Positions 12,968 through 26,026 are shown, counted from the first letter of the stretch. The stretch is 64,000 nt of DNA from Neopestalotiopsis rosae (GCA_023078685.1 JALGAS010000005.1:4898001-4962000), one strand, 5' to 3'. Program-made: numbers and translations. The notes: a model not told the origin generated them from the letters alone.

Positions 12968-13732
12968 ATGGCTGGCCCCAGACTCACCGGTCCGCGTCTT
13001 ACAGCTCCTGCTGCCAGACTCGCTCGTCACATCACCACAACTGCACACTCGAGTACTGCTCCCGCAACTCTCATCACATCCTCCAGGGCGTCGGCGCCCC
13101 TCTCCCACAAATATGCCGAACTTTTAAAAGAAAAGAACATGGATGGTGATGTATGTAGCTACATTCCCAAAGACACCCGCATACCGACTATACCTACCTA
13201 CTATCCATCCCACTTACCCACCTTGGGGGAAGCTCCCAGCTCAAAACATGCAGCTCACTAACACCAACCTTTTGAATTATAGCACTCCCGACACATCTAC
13301 ACCCGCTCGTCGAATCGCCCGCATCCTGCCCCCAGACGCATGCGATTGATGCAAACATTTACCTCCTCGGCGACTCGCCCCGCCCAGGTCGGCGGCATGG
13401 ACAAGCTGGTTCTCCCCGATATGCAAAACATTGAGTCGCACTCTGCATCGAGGCTCCGCGTTCCCATCCTGCCCGACAACTACGATGTGCACAACGCTCC
13501 GCTGCCGGCGGCCGAGCCTGTGCTCGCTGGTCAGATCAACGTCGTGGCTGCCGACCCCGAAAAGGTCTCCGTCTCGGCCTTGACCGAGGTCGAGGGCATG
13601 AACCTCGACGGCGTCGAGCTCAAGTTTGCCCACGAGGCTCCCAAGAAGCAGTCCGAGCCCGGCATGTTGAGGGATCTCTGGAAGGGTCTCGTGGATGATG
13701 TTTTGGGTGGTAAAGCCAAACCGGCCTTTTAA
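12968..13732 (+). CDS. Conserved-type hypothetical protein, probable mitochondrial import signal
   Basis: Two exons, 12968-13150 and 13283-13732 (132-nt intron, GTATGT..TATAG, phase 0), giving 210 residues. The N-terminus is rich in Arg, Thr, Ser and Ala and poor in acidic residues (MAGPRLTGPRLTAPAARLAR), as in mitochondrial presequences; the acidic C-terminal half contains LVLPDMQNIE and a final MLRDLWKGLVDDVLGG segment. Splicing restores a continuous frame from KYAELLKEKNMDGD into HSRHIYTRSS. An in-frame ATG at 13340 could serve as an alternative start but would lose the presequence. I do not recognise a named domain. The codon bias (G/C third positions) supports a real gene. Its job is unknown; mitochondrial location is inferred from the N-terminus only. 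A C/T-rich leader precedes it. Confidence 0.75.
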
Positions 13733-14655
13733 AGGACCATTAAAAAAAAAGAAACGAAGCAAAAACAAACAAAACATATGAGGTATCCCCGACGTTGATC
13801 TAAGCGATTTGCAAGCTGGACATTCATCACAATAGTCCAGACTTCTCTCTCACAAATTCCAAATTGGAATCTTTATTTCCTTAGCTGTCTATTTCTGGTG
13901 CTGCTTGAGCGGTTCTGGTGTGGTTCAGTCTCTAGGTGTTTCCTACTACTACAAATGTTGTAATTAGTTTCCTTCTACCTGCCCTGTACACATACGCCTA
14001 CACAAAGTAGGCTGGACGGCTAGGAAAAGGTCGAGTCGGGTTGTATCCTTAGCTCACGAATGATGAGAATTTATTTCAACAGTCGTTACATTTGCCAATA
14101 CCACGGCAGTACAAAACATATCTGAAAGCTACAATATCTCTGTGTAATCTATGTATCTAATCCATGTTGAATGGCCATGTTTGATTCTTTGTTGGCCGAG
14201 TATACTACCTCAGGTAATTAGTGGAGTCGAGTATACCGTCTACTGCCCCACGGACAGTTTGCCGACACCGGATTAGTTTGGTCTTTGGGTCTTATCAGAT
14301 TCTTTGGTACTACCTGCCTCGAAATGTAAACGACGTCCGCAAGAAATTACAAAAAAAAAGCCACTATTTAACTCATCAAGCTTGTGATAGTTATCTGTGC
14401 TCCTGATTGAAATCTTGAGTTCCACACAGTATCCGAGTTTATCCAACCTGGATCTGCGGGAGCAAGCAAGAAGCGAGAGATTGCCGCGGCGACATTACCC
14501 GTTCGCATCATGACCGGAACCTGAACCGAGTTTTTGCAACAGAGCTGAACCAGGGCAGGCAACCCCACGATCCTCTGCTGCACTCGCGCTGATCAACCAA
14601 ACGTTTCAGCCCTACTTATTTTCGTGTCGTTTCCACATGGTCCCAAGGGGAAACG
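13733..14655. other. Intergenic spacer
   Basis: 3' flank of the previous gene and upstream region of the hydrolase. No gene, RNA or repeat seen. An A-rich tract (13741-13776) directly follows the stop codon. Confidence 0.5.
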
Positions 14656-15757
14656 ATGGCGTCGGCACAAGAGTCTCGTCATGCCTCGGCTGTAGTAGAG
14701 ACGGTACCGATCCCTTGGCGCGACGGCGCCCCACTGACGGTCGAGATCCGGCGTGGCAGCGGCAAGCAGCATCACGATGATCATCATGATGGTGCCGAAG
14801 AAGCACAAACTCGAAAAACACCACCGGCTGCTGCTCCCGATATCGCTGTGGTCTTTGTCAATGGGCTCGGCAGGCCGAGGGCCGCCTGGCAAGGTGTCGC
14901 TGACCTTCTGCCCTCGAGCTACACGCTGCTGACCTACGACCGCTTTGGTCAGGGCGACACCCCTCACTTGCCTGACGATGTGCCGGCTTCGTGGCATAAT
15001 GGCGCCGCGGCTGCTCGTGATATCTACGAACTTCTATGTGAGATCAGCCGGAGGGGCGAGCCGGGGTTTGCTCCTCTAGAGACGGCGAAGATCGTGATTG
15101 TAGGACATAGCATCGGCGCCGCGATCGTAAGGCTTCTGCTTGCCAATTACCAGACCAAGGACCCGGAAGGGAGACCGCCCGCTCATGATCTGGATATTAC
15201 TGCCGCTTGCCGGGGCGTCCTGCTCCTCGACCCGAGCATCGTCAACTCGGACTTTGTCTCATTGTACCCGCCGCCGACAGAGGGCGAGCCGCCGGAGCTG
15301 ACGCGCACGCGCGAGGCTACCCGCCGTGTCTTCCATCCTTCGGTCCCTAACCCGGAGGGTTTTGATCGTGCGGCCTTTCTCCATCTACTACCCCTCGCCG
15401 AAGAGCCCGTCCTACCCGGGCATCCATATGTTACGGTTGTGGGTCATGATCCGACCGTCATCTTCGGGGAGGATGCCGAAAAGGTAAGTTTTTGTTCCAT
15501 GGTCTCATTATTCAAGAACTTTTTTGTGTCTTTGCTGAACACACATAAAGATGGGCATTAGTACCAAATACGCACGACAATATATTGAACCCTACTGGCA
15601 TGAGTATAATAAGAAGCTACTGCTGGCGGTACCTGAAGGCAGACGGAGAGGCCTGGTTGTGGCTGAACGATCCGACCACTTTATACAGCTGGACCGGCCT
15701 GATCTGGTAGCTGACGAGATCGTGCGCTTGGCTGATTTGATCTTATACAAGGAATGA
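14656..15757 (+). CDS. Alpha/beta hydrolase fold protein
   Basis: Two exons, 14656-15483 and 15551-15757 (67-nt intron, GTAAGT..AAAG), 344 residues. An alpha/beta hydrolase core begins near residue 63 (IAVVFVNGLG, the oxyanion-side strand and loop), then YDRFGQGDTP near 94 and the nucleophile elbow G-H-S-I-G with Ser152. A candidate acid is the Asp in LLLDPS (near 196) or VVGHDPT, and the base is the His of RSDHFIQLDRPD in exon 2 (about residue 319). It probably hydrolyses an ester, amide or epoxide-type substrate; the substrate cannot be told. A charged His/Asp-rich insertion (HHDDHHDG, near 39-46) separates the first beta strand from the core. No signal peptide, so intracellular. ATG at 14656 is the first in frame. 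Confidence 0.87.
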
Positions 15758-16446
15758 AATAGAGAAGTGGTTCACTCTCTGCAGCAAGCATACAGTTCAT
15801 GTGGGTCTTGTAACTTGGACAATTGGATGTGCCGGAACAATGTAAGAATGTGATACGAAGTCATGGTTGTAGTATTAACGATATCGACATGCCAAGAACA
15901 AAATCCGCAGAATCCACCATCAAAGCATCAGTTCTTGCTTGCTGGGAGCTGCTTCGATACATGCGTGGTGGAGTACTCACATTCAACCACCAAGTGTTAC
16001 GAGGTTGAGACACAAGCAAACACCATCTTGATCGCGCAAAGTGTAGAGTAGCCTTGTCCGGTCGCAGCCCCCGTGACTTGTTAAACCAGTCAGTGAACCA
16101 TTGTTCATGCGTTCGCACAGCTTGCATGGTTCTGAATTTCAATTTGATTCATGCTAATATACTAAGGTCGTCGTGTTTTCTCTTAATGCAAATGTATCTG
16201 CTTGGTAGTCGTGATGATCCCATACCAATTTTGCCATGCATTCCTCCATGCAGTTTTCGGATGAAGGCTCATTCCCATGAAGGTCATTTCTCATAATCGT
16301 AAAGTCGTCACAATGGTTCAAGGTGGCCCATACCATATACGCTGATAAGAAAGAAAGACAAGCGGGGGTAAAAGTAGACAAGAAGGACAAATGGAAAATA
16401 GGAAAATCCATTAACACACTCCAGTTGCTCTCAAAAAGGACCCAGA
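15758..16446. other. Intergenic between convergent genes
   Basis: Shared 3' flank of the hydrolase (+) and the CorA-like gene (-). Nothing recognisable on either strand. Confidence 0.5.
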
Positions 16447-18493
16447 TCAATTATTCTTCTCCTTCTTCAGATGATCTGGCAAGAAGCTTTTCACCCACCT
16501 CAGCACAGAAGGCTCCACTAAGAGAAAAGCGATGGCGCTGACCGGAATAGCTACCACAAAGTAGATCCAGATCGTCGTCGTAAGCTCACTCAATTGGGGC
16601 GCCATGCTGAAGAAACTGCTGATGAAGCTCAGGGGTGCGAAGATGACCGCCAGGTATGTCAGGCGACCTAGGGACCTGTTTTGATTCATGGCACTTCGGC
16701 TCTCCTCAATCGACGTCACAGCCGTGGCAACTGTGGCAATACGCTCCGTACGGTTCCAGAGCTCGACGAGCTCAGCTTCCACCACGTCAAAGTCCTTCTT
16801 CAATTTCGAGAGGCAGTCGTCGCTGAAGCCGCCACCAGAGACGTGACTGGGGAGATTATATTGCGGGCCGGTGATGAGCTCGCCAAATAGCCTTTCCTGA
16901 GTCTCTTTGATCATAGTCTTGTACAAGGGGAGGCGTCGACGCCAAGTATGCAGCTTGCTAAGGGAGGCGGCCACACTGGTGTTAGAGTTTGGGCGGAAAT
17001 CAGGTCGCTCGAGCTCCCACTCTATTTGCCCAAGACGGGCCGTTATATACCGTATGAGGATATTCCAGTCCGCGCAAATAATCTGGGCCATTCTGAATAT
17101 CATTGCTTTGGGGTTTCTGGATATACTTTTGACATCCTGTTCTGTCATATGTGTGATCCAAAAAAGTAAGTCTTGAAAGACGGACAACTCTTGTTGCCAC
17201 TCATACGTTTCTTGACGCTGACTGTAGGTTGGGGCATTCCAAAACGGACGATATCCTCCCCACAGAGCGTGACCTTTGGTGAGAGACGGGTCTATGAGGA
17301 GAACACCTACATGCTTGTCAGCCTACTGCAATCGCCCTCATATTATCTCATTTCATCTTACCAGTGAAACCACTTTCGTCGCCTTCCTTTCGTGGTTTGA
17401 TCCACAAGGATGCCTTACTTCTCAACAGGGCCACTCTGCCTTCTTTCGCGTCAAATACGGCCTTGTGATTGCCATCATCGTCCAATCTGCGAAGAACATT
17501 GAAGCGCCCTGTCTCCTCCTTGGCTCCTTGAAAACTGTGGTGATCCTTGAAGTACCGCGGCTGAACGTAGGATAAGCGGAAGAAATTGCGTTCCCTTGAC
17601 ACAATATCCAGATCTGGAAGCTCTACCCATGGGTCTAATATATTGTACCAGAGGTAGTCATTGATATGCTCTCTGAAGAACAACGGATCAATGTCTAGTT
17701 CTCTGCCCAGCTCCTCGATCATGTCTCGAGACAAATCCTCCACGACGTACAGCCGGCTGACATCTTCAGGTTGGGGTGTTTGCAGTGTCTCTAGAAGGGT
17801 ATCGCTGTGGTTGATTCTGTTCACAACTTTCGCTGTTCCATCCTTAGAGAAGTCGACAACAGCCACCTTTGTCCGAGCCGCACGTTCCGCCAGAAACATG
17901 TCCTTCTGGACACCGATGCTTTTCAACTGCTCCCACTTGATGGGTGACGTGGTGACTTCCATCCATTGTGCCAGAAATCGCAGGTGTGGCCATGATACAG
18001 ACAAATCTTTGATGTATTGCAGATACTTGTACTTGCCCTCTCTTCATACCGTCAGTGAGAATTCTTGGCAGAAAGGTTGCACCAGGGCAAGCTCACCTAT
18101 CAGGCACAAACCATTCCTCCTCAGCAGGCCAGTGACGGGCATACGCATCCCTCGTGTGCCTGTAGATATCTTCTGGGGCGAACCCAGCTTCCTTGGAGTG
18201 CGGTAACATGTCATTGAGATGCGTTGTGCCGGTGACTTCCTCGCTGGAACTCCGACGAAATGTACGTGCCAGCTTTCATCGTGATTGTCAGCAACTAGCT
18301 CATGTTCTGTCTCAGTGATCCTCTCGGCCACTATATCACTCATTCAGATGCCAGCCGGAGAGTATATACAGCCGAGGGTGCGAGAAGTGGTCGAGGCTGA
18401 GAACAGACTCACTAGGTTATTACTCGAAAACTGACGGTCCCAGAAAGGCGTTGGCCGTGGATGCCTAGACTTCTGGCTCATTGGCTTCTCCAT
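16447..18493 (-). CDS. CorA-like magnesium transporter family protein
   Basis: Four exons: 18493-18413, 18272-18097, 18041-17362, 17306-16447 (introns 140, 55 and 55 nt; the first has a TTGCTGAC branch point). Total 1797 nt, 598 residues. The N-terminal two thirds form a soluble domain with the fungal CorA-like features: LYVVEDLSRDMIEELGRELDID, FFREHINDYLWYN and SYVQPRYF. The C-terminal part has a long helix (SKLKKDFDVVEAELVELW) and two membrane helices, LTYLAVIFAPLSFISSFFSM and TTIWIYFVVAIPVSAIAFLL, as in the CorA/ZntB superfamily. Where CorA has Gly-Met-Asn after the first pore helix this protein reads Ser-Met-Ala, so ion choice is uncertain. Bacterial CorA moves Mg2+ as a pentamer; transport here is inferred. 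The start is the ATG at 18493; upstream sequence in that frame is not coding. Confidence 0.85.
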
Positions 18494-21190
18494 TTTCCAA
18501 CTGAAAACCAAAGGAAATGCTCACACGAAAGCAAACATGAAGCTACAACTTGAAGCAAGAGGATAGAGCAGAATACAAAGGAAATGCCTCCGATATTTGG
18601 GAAGGGAAATGTCGTTTATCAAGTCAGGCTGGGGTTATATCTGCGGCTGGGAGCCAAGTGTGCCCCACGGCAGGTGGCCGCATGGGCTGTGACCGATAGG
18701 CCAACACCAAAACGGCGTCAGCACACCTGAAGTCGCTAAATCTTGATGACAAGCCGATCAATTGATACTGTCCCTGATTGTGCTACTTGGGAATCCTGCC
18801 CTACTTTGGATCTGTAAAAGTTCTTCCCGTGAGAAGTGAATTTTTGACGAATTCTGGAGTGCTTCAGCATCACCAGAATCACAAAAATTGAGGAGAAGGC
18901 CCATTCAGACAACGCAGCGGGTGGATTTGGAAAGCGGAGGATGGCCAGGGTCTTTTCTCCAATTGATCAACCACATTTCCAAAGAGGAAGGCTCAGCCTG
19001 CATGTACGACGACGCCAAAAGGACCTCAAGGCGTTTCGCCGCTGCGCAGGCTTTTTTTTCATGCAGCCGCGGGCTCTGCAGGACAAGCGACCGAGTCTCT
19101 GCTCGAGAAACAAAGTGCATCGTCATTGTGTTGGCTGTTTCGTGCCAACACAGCGATGCAACATTGTAAATGACTGACAGCTGCATACAATCATCAATAT
19201 ACTCTGTCCGAAGGCAGCCGAGCCCTGAGTCCGGCTTGACAAAGCACCGAACTTTGGCTCAGGAACCTGTCCATGGAAAAAGTCTCTCCGGCTCTTTAAC
19301 GGACGCCGGGATCGGATTTCTGCAAGCGTCGTTATCCGAGATATGATCCGCAGTTCGATCATGTTTCACCGGTGACGGGCCGTAGCAGGAGATGCTATTA
19401 CAACGAAAGAAGAGGACGAAGAACTGTGCCAGTGCGTTCCTCAAGTTACTCATTTCTTGACGATACCCTATGAGATGTTAAACATCATCGAGGCTTGTTC
19501 ATACCAAGCCGCGGGATCGCATGAGACTAGAGCCAGGTAAGAAATGGCTGAATGCGCGGGAATTGGTGAATTTGGTGAGCTTGCACTGATTGAGAGCACC
19601 CCGCCTCCAAGGTGGTAAGCGCGATGCATGAGCGGCCGGTACCAATGTACGGTCTACATGGCATAGCCAGGTAAACGGAAGGTGCCGTGTGAAAACGTCG
19701 AGAAGGTAGAATGGGAAACTGACGGTATCAGAATCAGATGCAAAAGATGTCAATCCTATCATATATAATTCTTGTCTCGAATCTCATGTCTTTACCCTTG
19801 TCGGGAACGATGAAAGTGAGGCCGTAGTCGCATTCTTAAGTTCCAAGCTTGTGTCGTGCCCCTGCATGAACTGACGAACTGCGAGCACCCTCTTTGAACC
19901 TATCATTCTGCCAGCAAGCAATTGTAGGCGGACGCTTTGCGGAGGCTAAAATTGTAGCGAATAAATCAACAAGTGTTATTGGTGCCATCAATGACCACCA
20001 TAGCACGTAGCCTGCATGCTGCAGGACTACTCATTCTTCCTATTCTAAAGTTTTTCTATTTACACTACAGCTGGTGTTGCGGTGAACATGATGAAGCGAT
20101 GACGGCAAAGGATAGCCCAGATCTACAGGGAGCGTAGCTGCTAATCTCCACTGCTAGCTGCAAACTGATGTGGCTAGATCCGCAGTCTTAGCCTTTGGGC
20201 AGCACGGGACCTATTGTATGATTTCACATGCTTTTTTGGACTTTGTTCCGCACACAAAAATATGTGTGTACTTATCGTGCTGTATGTGTGCCTACCAACT
20301 GACCCAATTGCACATGACGGTCAAGTATCATGAGACACATTCACGGTAGTATCAAGGAAACAAACACAAAAAGACTATGATACGTGCAGGAACATTTATT
20401 ATCCAAAGTATGTATGCACTTTGGTTCATCTTGCATCTTGCAGCCACGTGTAGATAAGCGATAAAACGTATGTAGGTAATCAGGCCAGTTGAACACTTTA
20501 GGACCCCTGTAAACTGGAAGCTCAGAAACAAGGTCATTTGGCTAGGCCAGCGTAGATCAACTCGGTAGCTGGCAACCTAATCGTGCGAGAAGCCACCTCA
20601 GTTGGAAATCGCAGGTTTGTTTCTTGGAAGACGCCCAAGGCTAAGGAAGTCAGTTCCAGACTCGAGCTGCTCGAACCAGTCCACCGCCTGCCTAACTCAA
20701 AAAATTAATAATAATTCATTCTCCCCTTCCCCAGGGCATCCAGCACCTGTACAACCCCTCAGGAGTCAGGACACGAGGGCTTCTGAAGTGAACTGACCTT
20801 TTTTTTTTTTTTTATTCCTCTTTCCACCTGTCTGGCGATCTTTAAATCCATCCGACAACAGATCCTCCCGCAAGCTGTCGCAATCAACGTCCCTCCGCCC
20901 AACGACACGTGCTCGTTGCTATCTTGCGGCCCGCCTCCCGTTGATAACCCAAACCTCGGGACACCGACCAGCGAACGCCCTGACCTCTTCAGCCCAGCCG
21001 TCCGTTATCGTTCGTCTCAGCTCAAATAATTTTTGATCCTCCTTCCACCTGCACCGAACGACCGACTGACCAACCGAACGACCGACTGTCTGACCCCACA
21101 GACGTCTCAGCGTCCATATTGTTCAACTCGAGTCGATCCGGCCAGAAGCCTCGCTGATAAGGCGCGGTGGCAGCCACCCCAGACGCGCCG
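18494..21190. other. Intergenic, divergent promoters
   Basis: 2.7 kb between the divergent CorA-like gene and ICE2. No gene seen. A 15-base T run lies at 20799-20813, followed by a C-rich leader up to ICE2; tandem CCGAACGACCGACTG-like units near 21054-21092 form a short imperfect direct repeat in the ICE2 leader. Confidence 0.5.
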
Positions 21191-22549
21191 ATGTGGTGGT
21201 TCTTCCGCATCTTCACCAGCTCGATTTTCTTGCTCACCGTCGTCCTCTCGATTCCCATCTCCTTCGATGTAGGAGGTCGCGACAGTGGGCTGGCTTACAG
21301 CTTGTCCCTCTTCTCCTTCTACCTCATCTACAGCGCCTTCAAGCTTGCGACACCCGAAGAGTCGCGCTTTCGATGGAGTCTCACCAAGTTCATACAATCG
21401 GCGCAATGGGTTGTCATTCCTGCTCTGTTGATCTGGTCTCTCCACCGCTTTGCAGTTGACGCAAACAGCTCAGACTGGGTTTCGAGAACTGTTGGCGGTC
21501 TTGGCAAGAAGCACAATAACTGGACCGATTACTTCTTTGGCGACGGCGGCCTAGTCGAGAGCGTCGCGCTTGGAGGATGGGACAAGACGCTTAGCTACTC
21601 CAGCCCGGTGTTCCAGCTTCTTGAGGGCTTTTGCACCCTCTTGGTAATTCAGGCCGCCGGTCAAATCACGCGATGGCTCGTCAACAGGGGACGCAGCGAT
21701 ACTTGGGTGGTAAGTACTCATGGGAATCTGTATTGTGTAACATTGCGCTGACTCTCGTCTCAGCTTATTCTCCTCATCTTCTCTGCGTCCGTGATTGCGA
21801 GCGCCGTCTACTTTCTATGGCGCGTCGCCCTCTTCCCAACCATCAGTCACCTTGATGCGACACTGATCGGCGTGACGATGACATCGGCCGTATTCTTGTG
21901 CGCAATCGGCATTGGTTCAGGTCGTGGCAACCCCGTCGAGTCATCGCTCCTCTTCGCATACGTCGTCCTGTGCATATACCAAATCTTCACCGATTATGTC
22001 CAGTCACCAGAGGCTGTTGAGGCTGCCGAGAGGGAGGCTGCAAACCAGCCAGATTTCCCGCCCCTTCCTCCCATCATCATGGCCAGCTATTCCACCTTCC
22101 TGCATCTCTTGGGATCGCTGCCTTCCGCTGTCTACTCTTCGCTGAGCTTCCTTCATGCGGCATTCCAGACCATTGCGCCTTCGGTCATGATCTCTCTGAC
22201 ATACAGAACCATTGTCTTTTACTGTGCGACTCGTATCATTCCGGCGGTGCGCGAATCTGGTGCCAGAGCACTGCTTGAGGAAGCTTCTTGGGACGACTCC
22301 GATAACGCAAATCGCATCTTGGGCTTTCTTTCTTGGTTCTCACCATCAATCCTGATTGCTGTCTACACGAGTCTTTTGTTGCAGCATTTCTCTACGAATG
22401 GCGACGAAGGCTGGACGCTACGAGATGGCGACGCTGGGGGTAACACATGGCGGTGGATCAACGTGGTCATGACCATGGGTCTATACGGCATCGAACTATA
22501 CCTCGGCAACGACGACGATGTCTCAATGACACATTGGAAAACGGATTGA
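21191..22549 (+). CDS. ICE2: ICE2 family ER membrane protein
   Basis: Two exons, 21191-21709 and 21764-22549 (54-nt intron, GTAAGT..TCAG), 434 residues. The order of conserved blocks matches fungal ICE2 (PF08426): MWWFFRIFTSSIFLLTVVLS, SIPISFDVGGRDSGLAYSL, WVVIPALLIWSLHRFAVDA, GLVESVALGGWDKTL, FQLLEGFCTLLVIQAAGQI, CAIGIGSGRGNPVESSLLFA and YVVLCIYQIFTDYV. Many hydrophobic helices indicate a polytopic ER protein. In yeast Ice2 affects cortical ER inheritance, ER-plasma membrane contacts and lipid-droplet-to-ER lipid flow; the same role here is inferred. An upstream in-frame ATG at 21167 would add eight residues, but MWW is the family's usual start. Intact frame. Confidence 0.95.
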
Positions 22550-24184
22550 GGAAAGACTACAGTTAGTCTCACATCTGTTTTGGGAGGAATGGACAAGCAC
22601 AGGTCAGGCAGAGAAGGAACAGCAATTGTCAACAGACATGCTCAAGTCGAATGAACAACAATCAATCAAGGATACCCATAAGGAGAAGTGGCCGAGCGGC
22701 ACGGAGCAGGTCGTTCGAAGAAGGCAAGCACATATCTTTCGCCTTTCTGCGGCCGCTGTCAACAGAGTATGTGACAGCATGGTTGGGCAGGCGGAAAATC
22801 AAGTTACAGCAACTGGCGTTCAGGAGGGGTGGCAGAAAAAAATCATCGAGTACAAATTTGATTTCGTTTATTTATTCACTTTTGATTGTTTCCAAGCCCC
22901 CTGCACGAAATCTCAACAGGAGGAGACATTGCTGGAATATGCTGCACGATTTTGACTGGGGTTTGTTCATCTTATTGCCTACAGACACTGGGGAACATGT
23001 GATCCTTGACATGCCAGCTCAGGCCTGTGGAAATATTCCGGACGTCTTGTCAAACCGCCTCCCGTCCTGATTTTCTGCAAACGAGCAATACCGTCCCATA
23101 ACAACAGGCTATAGCCTGTCGCCCTCGCCAGTCTTTTCCCCGACCAGGATACAGCGAATCTGAATGGCGCCAAGGGGATAAGGGAAAATAGTTTCCAATG
23201 GACGGCCCGTCTAAGTGGCAGCTGGACCAACATGCCGTTTTTGCTCGGCACACGGAGAGATGCTGCTTGGAGCCGGAGCCGAGGCTAGAGGATGTGATGG
23301 TTCTGGAATAACGTATGTTGGCTGACGCGGAATCCGCGATACACGAAAACGCGGCACTATTGTAGTCAGTCATACTAACCTAGTTCTTTTCCATCACTAT
23401 GAAGCGCAACAGCAGTGGATCGGAACAGGTGGTGGAAGAATGAATTTGAAGCATAACTAGAGCCTGATTGGGGCACGCGCAGATCATGTGTCAACATGAC
23501 CTCTATCTAGTATAGCTAATCAAGATTATTGAGATCTGTTGGACCATTTCCTCAATCCCTGCATCGTGTTACTTCCAAAGCCTCCTGAAAATCGAGTCAT
23601 TCTATCCAAAGGGGCTTATAACGTCCGCCTGGAGGATCAGTGGGTGATTTTCTCCAAGGTGCCATCAACAACATGGAAAGTAGGTAAACGACTGGACCAT
23701 GACTCGAGTCAAGAGTCTCTCGCCTAGATTGAGAGAACTAGCGGTGTCTTGATGTTGGCGCTTTATAGTGTCTGTATACGATGTAATGGCAGACGGCTTA
23801 CTAATAAAGCAGGCAGACGCTATATGATTTAGTTTAAAGCCGATTAACTCCTCGTAAGCGACTTCAACGCTAACTCATGTCAAACTTCTGCCTTGTTGTC
23901 CTTGTTTATTTGTACCTGTCACAATTGCCGATATCATCTTGACGCATAGCTTAACTACGCATGCATTGTGTAGTCCGTGGAAACTTGTGATATCTTCGAT
24001 TTGCTACCTACGATCTCGCAAGTGTAAACTCATCGACAAGTGATCGTGGATTTATAGTGGTCGGCCATTTATTCGCAGCCAGGTGACTCGGCCATACCAA
24101 ACGAGACATGTAAGGGAAATCATTATCGACTTGCTATAAAGAGAGCTAGACGCGCTTTTGGGGGATCTTAGAAATTGATACACC
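22550..24184. other. Intergenic spacer
   Basis: No gene supported. A GTGGCCGAGCGG string near 22688 matches the D-arm/A-box of Ser/Leu tRNAs, but no anticodon arm or T-arm follows, so it is not called. The last 150 bases before 24185 are upstream sequence of the zinc-cluster gene. Confidence 0.5.
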
Positions 24185-25571
24185 ATGTCTGGCACTGGAG
24201 CACCAACTGGCCCTCGTCTGAGGAAATCGCGGACCGGTTGCGCAAGCTGTCGAGCCAGAAGTAAGTACTCTAGATCAAGGACACCCCTCGGACTTGATGA
24301 GGACTATCCATAAACATATCGAAATCAACAGAACGTTAACAGTTTTGGTTTAATCAGAGGTCAAATGTGATGAGAACAGGCCCATTTGCGGAAACTGTTC
24401 GAGGCGCTTTATGGATAACACGCAGCCATGTGAATACGCAGATGCGCCACCAAGACGGTCCTGTGCCGTCCCATCACGAAACCCGAGTCAAGCGCGGCAC
24501 CATGCTTTGACGCCGAGGACTCCAGCTCCCATAGTCAGTATCAACCCATTGATTCAGCCAGACTCGTTATCGTCCCAAGAAAGCCCCTGGAGGACCCTCG
24601 AGCTGCGTCTCATGCACTACTACGCCTCAGTGACCAGCAAGACCCTACCGGACTGCAACGGCAAAGCGGCCCAGGTCATGTGGCAGTGCATCATCCCCCA
24701 GCTGGCCTTTAACTCGGACGTGGTGCTGAACCCCTTGCTGGCGCTGACGGCGCTGCACCTGCACGGCCGCACGGGCGATCCCACGCTGCCGCTCGCTGTG
24801 TCGCGGTACCTGGGCCGCTCCCTGGCCGACCACCGCGCGGCGCTGCGGCGCTACCACGAGGGTTACGAGGGCGAGGGCGGGGGCGAAGATATCACGGAGC
24901 CCGTGTGGCTGTCGGCCGTGCTGCTTTCCGTCCTGTACTGGCTGCTCGCGCACCAGCGCCGTCCGGACGAGCCCTATGAGCTGCCGCTGCAGGCGTGGGC
25001 CATGCTCTCTGGGGTCACGACGCTCTATGTGCGCCGGCGGGCTGTGCTGTGCCGTATGGGGTACGAGTGGTATGGCCACCGGGTCGCGCCGCTGCGGATC
25101 GAGGACTTTGAGCTGCCGGACAAGTCGCGGTGTCGGCTTGAGATGTTGGAGGATGACCTCGTGGTCCTGTTTGCTAGGTTTGGCATTAGTAGCGAGGAAG
25201 GAGAAGAGCAGGACGAGGGGCAGGTTGCCTACCATGCGGCGCGTCGACATATTGTCTCGTACTACCGGGCCTACTTTTCGGGAATGGACGAGCGTAATAT
25301 TCGACTACTCATTTGCACCATGCCCGTCAATGTCCCGCCTAAGTTTCGCACGCTGCTCGATCGGCACGATCCGCTGGCCATGGCGCTTATTGCGCGGGTA
25401 CTGGTCCTTCTCGTGCCGATCGAGTCAGCCTGGTGGATGGATGGCGAAGGGGACTATGAGGTCTTGCATAGGGATATCAATGGAATTCAGCAGCTCATGC
25501 CAGACGAGCTGCGGTGGTGTATGGATTGGCCATGTCGAGTCCTCTCTGGCGAGATCTCGTTGGAGCTTTAA
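24185..25571 (+). CDS. Zn(II)2Cys6 fungal transcription factor
   Basis: Two exons, 24185-24260 and 24358-25571 (97-nt intron interrupting the zinc cluster), 429 residues. The spliced N-terminus (about residues 19-46) holds the six cysteines in C-x2-C-x6-C-x6-C-x2-C pattern followed by a final C in QPCEY, with the basic RARKVKC segment typical of GAL4-type DNA-binding domains. The middle region, starting near LELRLMHYYASVTSKTL, resembles the regulatory half of Upc2/sterol-uptake-control-like factors (fungal_trans_2 or DUF3468 type), with VMWQCIIPQLAFNSDVVLNPLLALTALHL as the recognisable block. It is presumably nuclear. Targets are unknown and no biosynthetic cluster lies beside it. The 24640-25150 stretch is unusually GC-rich for the window. 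The short first exon is supported by the consensus donor GTAAGT and by recovery of the cysteines. Confidence 0.9.
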
Positions 25572-26026
25572 TTATCAGATCACAATACCGGCAAGTCGTT
25601 CACTGGAAACATGCAAACTGACAAAGCAAAAGCGAGGATTATTTGCAGATCATGTCATTCGTGAATTAGTTGCCTTGTGAAGTCTTGTCTATCGTTACAA
25701 TTCGTATTTCCCATTATCATCCGTATCTTGCCAGATACTTTCCTCTATGCCTCTGATCTTGTGATGAGCACCCTCTGTCTAGCAAGAATGCTCTCTTCCA
25801 AACTGACCGAAAAGGCAAAAGGCCCCTCGATCAAACAACACAAAACCATAACGAGCAAAGCATTGCTCAAAGGATCATAAACACCAAAACTTTTGTACAA
25901 AGGGTTCAAGCGCCTAGAAGGGCGCATCCTCTAGTGCCATCCGTATCTTCTCGCAAATATGAACCCATAAATATGACCGGAATCTTTCTTCGGAGCGTCA
26001 AGTACAGGTCTTCTAAACGAGTAGCA
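25572..26026. other. Intergenic between convergent genes
   Basis: Shared 3' flank of the zinc-cluster gene and the HAD hydrolase. Nothing recognisable. Confidence 0.5.

Noticed and set aside
22680..22730. GTGGCCGAGCGG, the A-box/D-arm word of Ser/Leu tRNAs
   Set aside because: The rest of the cloverleaf, in particular the T-arm GGTTCGAATCC, is missing.
24645..25250. 201-codon minus-strand open frame
   Set aside because: Antisense shadow of the zinc-cluster transcription factor in its GC-rich part.
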